Counted from the first letter of the stretch, positions 18,571-27,202 are shown. The stretch: 64,000 nucleotides of DNA from Bacillus thermotolerans (GCF_000812025.2 NZ_JWJE02000014.1:17325-81324), one strand, 5' to 3'. Translations and numbers: made by a program. The notes: generated by a model from the sequence alone, not told the origin.

Positions 18571-19726
18571 ACTTTTCCACCGCCCTTCTAAATTCACTGT
18601 ACTTATTTACATCCTCCCACGGGAATAGACAACTATTAAAGTGACCATAAACAGCTGTATCAGAGTAAATCACATTCCTTAGACGCAACTTCTCTATGAT
18701 TGCCGCAGGTCTTAAGTTGAAAATCTCCTGTGCAGCAAGAGTTAATATTTCGTCAGAAACAATACCTGTGCCAAGGGTATTTACATAAAAGGCTACAGGA
18801 TTTGCCTTACCAATGGCATAGGATATACTAACTTCACATCTCTTTGCATATCCACACCAGACGATATGCTTTGCAATGTACCGAGCCATATAGGCACCGC
18901 TTCGGTCAACTTTGGTGGGGTCTTTACCACTAAGTGCGCCACCTCCATGGGATGCAAGTCCTCCATAGGTATCAACCATAATTTTTCTACCAGTTAAGCC
19001 TGTATCGGCAGCGGGACCACCAAGAACAAACTGACCAGATGGATTGACGAGAAGTTCTGTTTCATCATCAAAAGGGAAATCCTCAAAGCATTGCCATAAG
19101 ACATTGTTAAGAAGATCTGCCTTAAGTTCTTCCTGTGTTTTATTCTTATCATGCTGCACAGAAATCACAATCGTCTTTATTCTCACTGGAGTGTCCCCTT
19201 CATATTCCACCGTCACCTGCGCTTTACCATCTGGGTGGATACCTTTTATCAGTTTCCCTTTTCGGCAATCATCCAGTCTCTTTACAATCCTGTGAGATAG
19301 TACAAGGGGTAGGGGAAGCATTTCTCCTGTTTCCTTTGTAGCATAGCCATACACAGTTCCTTGGTCTCCAGCACCTATCGAACCATACTGTTCGTTTATC
19401 CCATTTCTTACTTCCAGTGCAGTATCCACACCAGTTGCAATATCTACACTTTGTTTGTGTACAAATACATAAATCAAGAATTTAAGAGGGTTGTATCCAA
19501 CCTCTTTAAGGACATTCCTAACAATGTATCGGATGTCTATTTTCTCGCTGCAGGAGATTTCGCCCGCCACGATAATTTTCCCTTTGGTTGCCATTACCTC
19601 ACAAGCGACACGTGATGCTTTGTCTTTACGTAAACATGCTTCTAAAATGCTATCTGCTATGATGTCGCATAGTTTATCAGGATGTCCAGCACATACACTT
19701 TCAGCTGTTAAATATCTTTTACTCAT
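18545..19726 (-). CDS. metK: Phage-encoded S-adenosylmethionine synthetase
   Basis: About 393 residues, full length for MetK. The substrate-binding GHPDKLCD (about 13-20), the GAGDQG loop and the Gly-rich GGGALSGKDPTKVDRS signature are all intact, so activity (methionine + ATP to SAM) is expected. ATG at 19726 has GAGGAG seven bases upstream; the longer in-frame extension runs back into terS and is rejected. It lies 17 bases after terS and overlaps a methylase gene, which suggests it supplies cofactor for phage DNA methylation. Confidence 0.93.
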   Translation of the reverse strand: MSKRYLTAESVCAGHPDKLCDIIADSILEACLRKDKASRVACEVMATKGKIIVAGEISCSEKIDIRYIVRNVLKEVGYNPLKFLIYVFVHKQSVDIATGVDTALEVRNGINEQYGSIGAGDQGTVYGYATKETGEMLPLPLVLSHRIVKRLDDCRKGKLIKGIHPDGKAQVTVEYEGDTPVRIKTIVISVQHDKNKTQEELKADLLNNVLWQCFEDFPFDDETELLVNPSGQFVLGGPAADTGLTGRKIMVDTYGGLASHGGGALSGKDPTKVDRSGAYMARYIAKHIVWCGYAKRCEVSISYAIGKANPVAFYVNTLGTGIVSDEILTLAAQEIFNLRPAAIIEKLRLRNVIYSDTAVYGHFNSCLFPWEDVNKYSEFRRAVEKYVDREDKN

Positions 19727-19743
19727 TATATATCTCCTCATCT

Positions 19744-20295
19744 TTATTTTCCTCTGCGGGCAGATAGCAGTCGCTCCATCACATCGTCCTGTGGGTTTAA
19801 ACCAGAATACTCTGTAGCACAATTCTCTTTAACGATTTGATAAATCTCCATCCACAATCTGTTTGTCTGACTCATAAAGTTCTGACTCATAGCTACATAT
19901 GGACTTTGAATAGCATTGCCGGTAGTTGGATGCTTGGCAAGAAAGCCAAACTCAGTTACCGCCTCCTCACACTGTATCCATCTGGCCGCACTCATGGCAT
20001 ATCGTTCTAGAAGCTGTGGGAGCACCAAATGGGCACAGCCTCGCTCCTCAAGCCATTTCCAAGTAATTTCATAAATCTCGCTGGCTACTAGGGTTTTCCC
20101 GTCCTTTTGCACCGCTGAGAGCATGGCCCTTGGCTTTGGCATTTCCTGCCCCTTCAGGTCAGCGGTATTTTGGAACTCAACGACTTCAAGCTTTCTCTTA
20201 CCTGGATTTCCCTGTGCAATTTTATCAGCAAGTGGTTTCTTTTTTTGACCAGAGCCTATACGGGCACCGCCACGATTTGTTCCATCTTTGGCCAT
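19744..20295 (-). CDS. terS: Terminase small subunit, P27 family
   Basis: 183 residues. The start MAKDGTNRGGARIGSGQKKKPLADKIAQGNPGK has the basic, Gly-rich N-terminus of P27-type small terminases, followed by helical regions (about 65-160). Recognises packaging sites on the concatemer. GAGGTGAG precedes the ATG. It lies next to an HNH nuclease, as in many cos-type phages, but its large-subunit partner is 6 kb away. Confidence 0.9.
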   Translation of the reverse strand: MAKDGTNRGGARIGSGQKKKPLADKIAQGNPGKRKLEVVEFQNTADLKGQEMPKPRAMLSAVQKDGKTLVASEIYEITWKWLEERGCAHLVLPQLLERYAMSAARWIQCEEAVTEFGFLAKHPTTGNAIQSPYVAMSQNFMSQTNRLWMEIYQIVKENCATEYSGLNPQDDVMERLLSARRGK

Positions 20296-20406
20296 TCACT
20301 CACCTCTTTTCGTTGATGGGTCTATTACCCTGTTTGAAACCGCGAATTTTCACGCGTTGCCCCACGCCCGTTACACAAATGAAAAGCTGTAGAGATTTGA
20401 CTCCCC
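20296..20406. other. Candidate packaging (cos) region between HNH and terS
   Basis: The 111-base gap holds a G-run segment (CCGGTAGGGGGAGTC on the minus strand) and several GC-rich short repeats not expected of a plain intergenic spacer. HNH-terS phages are typically cos phages with the site near these genes (established). Exact nick sites cannot be read from the sequence. Confidence 0.3.
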
Positions 20407-20766
20407 CTACCGGGTTCCCCAACGGTCTCCATCTCTTGCTGTGATTGCAGAGTGGCAAGGAGTACAAAGAGCCATCAGATTGCTTCTATCGTGAGTTCCT
20501 CCTCTTGCAAGAGGAAGAATGTGATGCACTTCAGCCGCTGGGGTCAGCTTTCCTTCTCTTTTACATTCCTCACAAAGAGGATGAGCCGCAATGTAGCGGT
20601 CACGTATCCTTTTCCAAGCACGACCATAACGTTTACGGGTTGCTGGATCACGCTGATACTTCTCATACCGTGCAGCTTCCTTCTTGCTATGCTCTTCACA
20701 AAAGCGCTTGTCAGTCAGCTCTGGGCAACCGGGGTAAGAGCACGGTCGCTTAGGTTTCTTTGGCAT
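20407..20766 (-). CDS. HNH endonuclease, packaging-associated
   Basis: 119 residues. Zinc-ligand pairs CSYPGC near the N-terminus and CEECKREGKLTPAAEVHHILPLARGG...NLMALCTPCH form the HNH motif (catalytic HH near residue 84). Phage HNH proteins next to terS stimulate terminase cleavage at cos (family knowledge). AAAGGAGGTG precedes the ATG. First gene of the late operon. Confidence 0.9.
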   Translation of the reverse strand: MPKKPKRPCSYPGCPELTDKRFCEEHSKKEAARYEKYQRDPATRKRYGRAWKRIRDRYIAAHPLCEECKREGKLTPAAEVHHILPLARGGTHDRSNLMALCTPCHSAITARDGDRWGTR

Positions 20767-20790
20767 ACTTGCACCTCCTTTTGCCCATAG

Positions 20791-20828
20791 AAAAAGCCCT
20801 CGCAGGAGAAATGCTCCCGTGAAGGCTT
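20791..20828 (-). terminator. Leader terminator/attenuator of the late operon
   Basis: On the minus strand a 15-pair stem with one mismatch and two wobbles (arms starting AAGCCTTCACGGGAG and CTCCTGCGAGGGCTT, loop CATTT) is followed by a run of five T. It lies between the putative late promoter and the HNH gene, so transcripts would meet it within the leader. Confidence 0.7.
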
Positions 20829-20853
20829 CCGTTTACTAATATTCCATACTACC

Positions 20854-20882
20854 ATTATATAACTTTCACTGCGGACAAACAG
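20854..20882 (-). promoter_or_regulatory. Putative late promoter
   Basis: A perfect -10 TATAAT (20859-20854) is preceded at 17 bases by CTGTTT, a poor -35. Three 10-base repeats lie directly upstream, which suggests activator dependence. Orientation is towards the packaging and structural genes. Confidence 0.6.
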
Positions 20883-20888
20883 TGTCAT

Positions 20889-20918
20889 CGTATGCCAAAC
20901 TGTGCCAAAGTGTGCCAA
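20889..20918 (-). repeat. Three tandem 10-bp repeats, candidate activator site
   Basis: On the minus strand the units are TTGGCACACT, TTGGCACAGT and TTGGCATACG with no spacing. The period equals one helical turn. They begin four bases after the DUF1492 gene stop and would cover about -42 to -71 of the late promoter. Confidence 0.7.
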
Positions 20919-20921
20919 CTT

Positions 20922-21335
20922 TTATTTGGGAACCTTTAAGTGTTGCAAAGCGGATGAATGAAGTCTATGCACGGTTCTCATAGAAACATTAAGGTTGACA
21001 CAGATTTCTTCCCAGTTAAGAAAGTTAATGTATCGGTAGCGAAGGAGTAGCTTCTCATCCACGTTTTCCATCTGGTTAATCGCTTCACGGATATCTGACT
21101 TCAGCTTTATTAATCGTTCAACCTCATGTTGTATCTGTTGCTCCAAATCTACTATTCTAATCACATACTTTTCAAAGGGTGGGTCAGTACACTTGGTTCG
21201 ACTGACTTTTTCCTCAAGAACGGGGGATGAAACACTTCTTGATAGTTCCCTTAAGTTTTGTAACTCTTCAAGGTCGGAATTAATCAATTCATTCAGACGA
21301 TAGGCCTGTTTTAGGAATTCCTTAGCCGTCATCAT
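20922..21335 (-). CDS. DUF1492/ArpU-like late transcription regulator
   Basis: 137 residues. A helical N-terminal region (about 1-90) is followed by a sigma-70 region 4-like HTH: DEKLLLRYRYINFLNWEEICVNLNVSMRTVHRLHSSALQHL (about 93-133). Such proteins end the early operon and control late genes in Gram-positive phages. The gene sits immediately upstream of tandem repeats and the putative late promoter, supporting this role (inference). ATGA overlap with the preceding gene. Confidence 0.82.
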   Translation of the reverse strand: MMTAKEFLKQAYRLNELINSDLEELQNLRELSRSVSSPVLEEKVSRTKCTDPPFEKYVIRIVDLEQQIQHEVERLIKLKSDIREAINQMENVDEKLLLRYRYINFLNWEEICVNLNVSMRTVHRLHSSALQHLKVPK

Positions 21336-21553
21336 CGCACCACCTCCTCTTGTAGCTGTTGAATTAACATGTCAGGGTTTAGGGAGGTGAGGACATTGAA
21401 CAATCCAGAATGAAAGAAGCACTCAACCTCACGTTTTGTATATAAAGCAGAATCATTGCGAGGGTGTTTTGCTAGTCTTTTCAGAGCAAAACGATAATCT
21501 TTGACCGCCTGTAGAATAATGGCATTTGCCAGCTTTTCAAATGCATCCATCAT
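21332..21553 (-). CDS. Small hypothetical phage protein
   Basis: 73 residues, mostly helical, with the phrase ALKRLAKHPRNDSALYTKREVECFFHSGLFNVLT. No function recognised. It overlaps its neighbours on both sides by four bases (SNF2 helicase stop upstream, DUF1492 start downstream), so it is a genuine member of the early operon. Confidence 0.75.
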   Translation of the reverse strand: MMDAFEKLANAIILQAVKDYRFALKRLAKHPRNDSALYTKREVECFFHSGLFNVLTSLNPDMLIQQLQEEVVR

Positions 21554-22911
21554 ACAACACCCCTCGCTTTCCCAAGATTTGCTTTGACCGCATTGATAAG
21601 ATCGGATTGTGTCTTTTCCTTTCGTTTCAAGGCCCTCATCACATCTTCATCAATCGTGCCTTTTGTAATAATGTGATGGATAACTACGGTTTCATTTTGA
21701 CCTTGTCTCCAAAGTCTCGCGTTTGTTTGCTGATAGAGTTCCAGACTCCAAGTAAGTCCAAACCAGATAAGCGTTGAACCACCACTTTGTAAGTTAAGGC
21801 CGTGTCCCGCAGATGCAGGATGGATAACCGCTACAGAAATATCGCCGTTGTTCCAATCCTTGATATCCTTGGAAGTCTTAATTTCTCTGACATTGAATCT
21901 TGTCTTAATACGCTCTAAATCATGATTATACCAATAGGCAATAAGCACAGGTTTTCCGTTAGCACCTTCAATTAAATCCTCAAGAGCATCTAGCTTGCGG
22001 TCGTGGATAATATGAGAGTTTTTATCATCATCATAGATAGCACCATTTGCCATTTGCAGGAGTTTGCCAGAAAGGACTGCTGCATTCATGGCATCTATTT
22101 CTTCATCAGCAAATTCAAGAACCATCTCTTCACGAAAGTGATCATATACGGATTGTTCTTTGTCATTCAGATACACGGGCACTTCATTGATAACGCACTC
22201 TGGCATTTTCAGAAAATCGACTGATTTCATGGAAATGGTGATATCCGAAATGAGCCGATATATGGCATCTTCAGCACCTGGCAATGGTTTATATGAAAAT
22301 ACGATTTGCTGATTACGTTTATCCGGTGTAAAAAAGGAATTGCGGTAGTGAGTTATGTATCTGCCGAGTCTTTTACCCATGTCGAGAATACGAAACTCTG
22401 CCCACAAATCCATTAACCCATTACTGGAGGGTGTACCCGTAAGACCCACGATCCGTTTTGCCCTCGGCCTTACTTTTAGTAAACTTTTAAATCTTTTTGC
22501 ACCATAGGATTTAAAGGATGATAGCTCATCGATTACCACCATGTCATAGTCAAAAGGGATGCCACTTTTGTTTACTAACCAGTCCACATTTTCTCTATTT
22601 ATAAGGTAGACACTTGCAGGTTTTCTAAGAGCCGCCAATCGCTCCTGCTCTGTTCCAATCGCTACCGAAAACTCCAGCCCTTTTAAATGCTCCCACTTAT
22701 TTATCTCAGCTGGCCAAGTATCCCTTGCTACCCGAAGTGGAGCAATGACCAGAACCTTTCCAATTTCAAAACTATCAAGACATAAATCAAATATAGCCGT
22801 TAGAGTAATGACACTTTTGCCAAGACCCATTTCTAGAAACACCGCAGCAATGGGATGATCTAGAATGAAGTTCGTTGCATAGGTCTGATATTTATGAGGA
22901 TTGTATTTCAC
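21550..22911 (-). CDS. Phage SNF2-type helicase
   Basis: 453 residues. Superfamily II motifs: Q-like HKYQTYA at the start, Walker A EMGLGKSVITLTA (about 28-40), DEXX-type VIDELSSFK, motif III VGLTGTPSSNGLMDLW and C-terminal motifs V/VI 'GHGLNLQSGGSTLIWFG...QQTNARLWRQGQ'. It starts with GTG after GGAGGGATACTGA. Typically paired with a VRR-NUC nuclease and a VapE-type protein in prophage replication modules, as here. Confidence 0.93.
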   Translation of the reverse strand: MKYNPHKYQTYATNFILDHPIAAVFLEMGLGKSVITLTAIFDLCLDSFEIGKVLVIAPLRVARDTWPAEINKWEHLKGLEFSVAIGTEQERLAALRKPASVYLINRENVDWLVNKSGIPFDYDMVVIDELSSFKSYGAKRFKSLLKVRPRAKRIVGLTGTPSSNGLMDLWAEFRILDMGKRLGRYITHYRNSFFTPDKRNQQIVFSYKPLPGAEDAIYRLISDITISMKSVDFLKMPECVINEVPVYLNDKEQSVYDHFREEMVLEFADEEIDAMNAAVLSGKLLQMANGAIYDDDKNSHIIHDRKLDALEDLIEGANGKPVLIAYWYNHDLERIKTRFNVREIKTSKDIKDWNNGDISVAVIHPASAGHGLNLQSGGSTLIWFGLTWSLELYQQTNARLWRQGQNETVVIHHIITKGTIDEDVMRALKRKEKTQSDLINAVKANLGKARGVV

Positions 22912-23173
22912 TCAGTATCCCTCCAATCTGCTCAACATCGTCAATGACATAGCAAGTAAAGCCTAACTTCTGTAATTGCCTTATTCTTCTAATCTGTAAC
23001 GGACGAGGTTTCTTTCTGGGAGCCTTTAATTCCACAAAAGCCATCTTTCCATGCGGTAAAAGCACTAGGCGGTCTGGCATCCCATCTAAACCCGGACTAA
23101 CAAACTTCGCCGCAATGCCTCCTATCTTTTTTACCTCAGCCACCAGTTTCTTTTCGATATATTTTTCAAGCAT
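22892..23173 (-). CDS. VRR-NUC domain nuclease
   Basis: 93 residues. The PD-(D/E)XK-like VRR-NUC core reads GGIAAKFVSPGLDGMPDRLVLLPHGKMAFVELKAP, with catalytic D and E..K. ATG at 23173 follows GGGAGGT; longer in-frame starts lie in a region lacking conservation. It overlaps the helicase gene. Stand-alone VRR-NUC proteins in phages are structure-specific nucleases (family knowledge). Confidence 0.9.
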   Translation of the reverse strand: MLEKYIEKKLVAEVKKIGGIAAKFVSPGLDGMPDRLVLLPHGKMAFVELKAPRKKPRPLQIRRIRQLQKLGFTCYVIDDVEQIGGILSEIQSS

Positions 23174-23198
23174 AAATACCTCCCATATAAAAAGGCTC

Positions 23199-23483
23199 GG
23201 AACAAGAAAACAACTTTGACCCAATTTTCCTATACGCGCGTGTATACGTGTATGCACAGGCTACTATTACTTCTTTTTACTATTTATAAATAAATAGGAT
23301 ACTTCTTGTTCCACTTGTTCCGAACCGTTGATTTTCCTTATCATTACTAACTTTAGGGAAAGAACCAGTATGAGAACAAGGTAAGGTACAACTAGCTTTG
23401 TTCCTCGGTTCGGGAATAAGCTCGTTGCTTTCCATAGATAGGAAAATTGATTGTTCCGTTCTTGTTCCCGGTGTACTTGTTCC
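23199..23483. repeat. CTTGTTCC iteron-like repeats with alternating Py-Pu tract
   Basis: Exact CTTGTTCC occurs at 23305, 23314, 23461 and 23476, with near copies around 23396 and 23450 and one inverted copy at 23199-23206. At 23231-23258 there is a 28-base strictly alternating pyrimidine-purine tract (TATACGCGCGTGTATA then CGTGTATGCACA). The cluster spans the end of the VapE gene and the gap after it. Candidate replication or protein-binding region. Confidence 0.4.
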
Positions 23484-25758
23484 ACCCACTGATCTTTCTC
23501 ATAATGGCACCGATGGCATAAGAATCAGATGTTCTCATTGAGGATGCATCTTTTCCAAAACATTCACACCAAATCTCCATATTGCAGACAAGGGTTCTTT
23601 TTACTGTTCCAACACGGGTGCCGCCGCCAAATTCGCTACCGCCGAGGAAATTTCTACGCTCGTATAAAGACATAGTGTCCCAATCATCCGGCAAGAGCGT
23701 ATCCAAGTAAGTACGAACTAGTCCTTCTCGTTCATCTGTTTCCATGGCATCTGCCTGTTCACTAGTTGCCATGGATACATCATCACCTTCAAGGTAGAGT
23801 TTTTCTCCTTTCTCATAAAGAACTAGTGCCTCTGCCCAAATCTGCTGTACTTCCTCTTTAGTCATCTGCCAAGCTTTCTTTTTACTGTTGCCGCTAATGC
23901 GGACTGGCCAAAATCTACGGTTACCCGTAATATCCCGAAGAAATCCGCTTTCGGCATTGGTAGAACCTACAATCACGCATTGACGGGGATGGCTTTCCAC
24001 GTTGACTCCATAACTGGCACGGTATTTATCATCCGCCCTCGAAATAAAGGACTTCACAATTTCCACATCCGTCTTACGCATACCAGCAAGCTCACCCAGT
24101 TCCAATAACCAATATCCCTGAAGTTTCTCAGCTCCGGATTTATCTTTCATGTCCGTAATGGTCAAACTATCTGAAAACCAATCTCCAGCAAGTTTTGCAA
24201 AGAAGGTTGACTTACCGATACCTTGAGGACCGTTTAAGATAAGGACACTATCAAACTTTGTGCCTGGTCTATAAATGCGGGCTACCGCTGCAACCATCGT
24301 TTTGCGGATAACTGCTTTTGTATAGGAATTATCTGTTGCACCGAAATAATCAATTAGTAGATTATCTACTCGACTAATTCCATCCCATTTTGGCAGGGAG
24401 TCCAGGTACTCCTTAACAGGATGGTAGGCTCGTTCAGCCGCTACCGCTAACACAGCATCCTTGGTCTTGGTAGGTGAATAGACCCCGTATTTGCTACTTA
24501 AATACACTTTAAGAAGTGCATTATCTGAATCATTCCAACCCACCTTGATTTGTTCCCAAGGCAGGCCACCTTTGGCATCGATCCCATCACGGTGGCAATT
24601 GAAAGCGATATGTTGTAATTCCTCATCATGCCGAATAATCAAGACAATGTTATCCAATGTGTCTTTTATCCGACCTTGCTTATCCAATTCCAAAGCTGTC
24701 TGCCAATCCTCATCACTAAACTCCTCTTCAGCCTGTGCCTGTCTTTCCTTAGAAAACTCAACTTTTACTCTTTCATCTTTTATAGCAAACTCGCACATTG
24801 CCACAAAAGACGGCATCTTACCAGGAACTGTAGTGGTAGAAGCTTTATCATCTAAAGAACCGAATTTATGAATACGAACGAGATCAAAAGCATTGAGGAG
24901 TAATCCACTTGCTGGGTCTGTAGCATGGTGGCTGTATGCGAATTTATCATCATAGATAATCACACCGGCACTACTATCAGCTGGAATATAATCGTATCGC
25001 CCTTCCATAGTAGAAGGTGCATAAACTGCACCTAAGAATTTCTCAATTGCTTCACGTACGGGATAGGCACGGCAGAATGTTCCTACAACACCTTCCTTTA
25101 AAAGCGGGTCCGCTTGCTCTTTAAGACTGCGATTTATAACTTCAGACTGCCTGCTTGATACTGGCCAAGTTGACGTATCTCGCCAGTTTTCATATTTTGC
25201 AAGATAAATATCCGGGTCAAGTAATGCTCCATCCTGCTCTTCGTAGACAAATTCACCGTTAGAGGAAGTGGATGGCCAATACATAAGGCGATGAGCTTCA
25301 TATGTCGTATCATCGAAAAGATCAATACCAATTTCTTTTGCCACCATACGTCCAACAGCTGCATATGCTTCTTCGCTGATCTCACGAGCAAGGGGAACGA
25401 TAAGTCTGAGTCTTGGATTTTCTGGTGTGTGCTTATGAGTGGAGTAAACGCAACATTTGAAATCGAAAAGCATACTGATTTGCTCCCAGATATTCGGTCT
25501 ACCGTAATCCATATCGAGGGTAAGCAAAGAACGACACAGAACATTACCCTTCTTTCGCCTTCCTTCTTTTAAATGTCCTCCGACAAAGCCGCCCACATCC
25601 TTGATATCATCTTGCTGCCCTTTTTTAAGTTTCCGATATTCTTCTACTGTTTCCGTAGTGTGTTGCGTCGTCTTTACACGGGAGCAAAAATCCTCCCAGG
25701 AGATATCTTTGTTTTTCCATTTCCTATCCATCCGGCTATTGCCTACTGCAATTTTCAT
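23392..25758 (-). CDS. VapE-type primase/helicase (virulence-associated E family)
   Basis: 788 residues. The N-terminal third resembles an archaeo-eukaryotic primase-like region (LLTLDMDYGRPNIWEQ, YSTHKHTPENPRLRLIVPL). The C-terminal part is a superfamily III-like ATPase with P-loop LNGPQGIGKSTFFAKLAGDW, 'LLELGELAGMRKTDVEIVKSFISRADDKYRASYG' and VGSTNAESGFLRD. Likely the phage replication initiator/primase-helicase. GAGGTTGAAAGCTT precedes the ATG. Its 3' end lies within a cluster of short repeats. Confidence 0.92.
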   Translation of the reverse strand: MKIAVGNSRMDRKWKNKDISWEDFCSRVKTTQHTTETVEEYRKLKKGQQDDIKDVGGFVGGHLKEGRRKKGNVLCRSLLTLDMDYGRPNIWEQISMLFDFKCCVYSTHKHTPENPRLRLIVPLAREISEEAYAAVGRMVAKEIGIDLFDDTTYEAHRLMYWPSTSSNGEFVYEEQDGALLDPDIYLAKYENWRDTSTWPVSSRQSEVINRSLKEQADPLLKEGVVGTFCRAYPVREAIEKFLGAVYAPSTMEGRYDYIPADSSAGVIIYDDKFAYSHHATDPASGLLLNAFDLVRIHKFGSLDDKASTTTVPGKMPSFVAMCEFAIKDERVKVEFSKERQAQAEEEFSDEDWQTALELDKQGRIKDTLDNIVLIIRHDEELQHIAFNCHRDGIDAKGGLPWEQIKVGWNDSDNALLKVYLSSKYGVYSPTKTKDAVLAVAAERAYHPVKEYLDSLPKWDGISRVDNLLIDYFGATDNSYTKAVIRKTMVAAVARIYRPGTKFDSVLILNGPQGIGKSTFFAKLAGDWFSDSLTITDMKDKSGAEKLQGYWLLELGELAGMRKTDVEIVKSFISRADDKYRASYGVNVESHPRQCVIVGSTNAESGFLRDITGNRRFWPVRISGNSKKKAWQMTKEEVQQIWAEALVLYEKGEKLYLEGDDVSMATSEQADAMETDEREGLVRTYLDTLLPDDWDTMSLYERRNFLGGSEFGGGTRVGTVKRTLVCNMEIWCECFGKDASSMRTSDSYAIGAIMRKISGWNKYTGNKNGTINFPIYGKQRAYSRTEEQS

Positions 25759-26189
25759 AAGCTTTCAACCTCCTCATGCTCCGGACTAAAATATCTGACC
25801 GTTTGTCTGCGTTTCTTGGCTACTTCAATTTCCCTCGCCATACCGGTTGAGATGGTATTGCCCAGCACCCACACCTCGGAGCATTTGCCCATGAGCACGA
25901 TGTCCATAAATATGGCAAGTTCCCGTTCCACAGGATTTTCATCATCCATAAACTGCGGAAACATAAGGTGGGGAGCAATCGGAATACAGTTTTGGTCTAA
26001 TGCAAACCTGCAAAAGCTGCGAGCCTTTTTAATGTTTCCTTCTACATCACCGGAATAGGGAGAACAGATATATACAAGCGGCTTAAAGGCAGATTTTTTC
26101 TCTGCCTTTTCCTTTTTCATTATGTTGGTCAGTGCTTCATGGGGAGTTGGGTCATGGTATCCTTCGTGATTGAATTTGTTGATTCCCAT
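25755..26189 (-). CDS. DUF4406/nucleoside 2-deoxyribosyltransferase-like protein
   Basis: About 144 residues. The Rossmann-like region VYICSPYSGDVEGNIKKARSFCRFALDQNCIPIAPHLMFPQF and the C-terminal 'SEVWVLGNTISTGMAREIEVAKKRRQTVRYF' match DUF4406-type proteins related to nucleoside deoxyribosyltransferases. ATG at 26189 overlaps the antirepressor stop (TAATG). Possible nucleotide metabolism role, unproven. Confidence 0.8.
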   Translation of the reverse strand: MGINKFNHEGYHDPTPHEALTNIMKKEKAEKKSAFKPLVYICSPYSGDVEGNIKKARSFCRFALDQNCIPIAPHLMFPQFMDDENPVERELAIFMDIVLMGKCSEVWVLGNTISTGMAREIEVAKKRRQTVRYFSPEHEEVESL

Positions 26190-26941
26190 TACACACCCTC
26201 CATTTCTATCTGAGGCAAAATACCGTCTGCCTTCATCAGTTCGTAAATGAAGAGTCTGCCTTTTTGTGTCCAATATGTATGGACCTTTGTATGCTGTTGC
26301 CCGTTACTGCCAAGGTAGCTATGAGTCTTAGTGCTGGTGTAACCTTTTTCCGCATACTTCTGATATAAAAGCCAAATGCCGCCTTGTTTAAATTGGATAC
26401 CCTTTTTATTAAGATAGCGGTTCATCCAAATAGCTGACTTACCGTAATCTTTGGCGATTGCTGATGTGGAAATGAGGTCTTTGCAATTTAAAACCACATC
26501 GTAATAAGAGACTTTCGGTTTCATTTCTGCAATTTGCTGATTCTGAACAGCAACTGTACCTTCAAGCACTTTATTTTGTTTCCTTACTTGTGTTAGCTGT
26601 TGATTGGCAATCTGAAGTGCCCTTGCCATGATTGCTTCTGGGGAATTCCATCTTCTTTCTATTTCAAGAAAGTATTGACGGCACTCTTTCCCTTTTGGAG
26701 TACGCTGTATCATGCACAGCTCTTTTGCCATGTCAATTGTTAACTGATGGTCAATGCTTGGTCTGCCTCCAGTACTTTCGCTCAAAAATGAGCTAAAGTC
26801 TGATCCTTCCTCAAATCCGTACTCACACATTCTTGGAAACCAGTCTTTATAAGCGGTCTTTACTTCCAAGGCTTCATGTAAATCACGACCGAGTACGGTT
26901 GGTTGTTGATTTTCATAGTTGATTTTTACTAATTCGTCCAT
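26189..26941 (-). CDS. Phage antirepressor (AntA/KilAC type)
   Basis: 250 residues. The N-terminal AntA-like domain reads GRDLHEALEVKTAYKDWFPRMCEYGFEEGSDF (about 19-50), with 'DHQLTIDMAKELCMIQRTPKGKECRQYFLEIE'. A coiled linker (about 105-140) leads to a KilAC/ANT DNA-binding domain (SYYDVVLNCKDLISTSAIAKDYGKSAIWMNRYLNKKG). ATG at 26941 follows GGAGGTAATTCGT. Antirepressors interfere with lysogeny repressors; the target is not in the window. Confidence 0.9.
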   Translation of the reverse strand: MDELVKINYENQQPTVLGRDLHEALEVKTAYKDWFPRMCEYGFEEGSDFSSFLSESTGGRPSIDHQLTIDMAKELCMIQRTPKGKECRQYFLEIERRWNSPEAIMARALQIANQQLTQVRKQNKVLEGTVAVQNQQIAEMKPKVSYYDVVLNCKDLISTSAIAKDYGKSAIWMNRYLNKKGIQFKQGGIWLLYQKYAEKGYTSTKTHSYLGSNGQQHTKVHTYWTQKGRLFIYELMKADGILPQIEMEGV

Positions 26942-27039
26942 ACGAATTACCTCCTGCAATATAGTCAGAGAGGAAACCCCTCTACCTAATAGCCACAGGA
27001 GGTAATGATTGTTGAGGATTTTGAAAAATTAATTTGGAA

Positions 27040-27058
27040 TTCTGATTATCGTGCGAAA
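27040..27058 (+). repeat. Left copy of inverted repeat bracketing MerR module
   Basis: TTCTGATTATCGTGCGAAA on the plus strand. A related sequence occurs in opposite orientation at 28313-28332, with the core GATTATCGTG identical. The pair encloses the MerR and CopZ-like genes and could be the ends of the inserted DNA. Confidence 0.4.
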
Positions 27059-27202
27059 TTTGTATATGCTAAAATGGATTTAAAGATTGATTCAGCAGTT
27101 TTTTATTTCAACAAACGGACCTGATTTATCGAGTAAGGCTTATTGAAAAATGACAGTTTATTTTAAGAAAGTAGAACGATAATAGAATATAAAATACTTT
27201 CC

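Noticed and set aside
23267..23489. Two short minus-strand frames over the end of the VapE gene
   Set aside because: They overlap the VapE coding end, lack ribosome binding sites and have low-complexity content. The region is better seen as VapE plus repeats.
27005..27124. 39-codon plus-strand frame with AGGAGG before ATG
   Set aside because: The ribosome binding site is only two bases from the start, the product is short and unrecognised, and the frame crosses the presumed insertion border.
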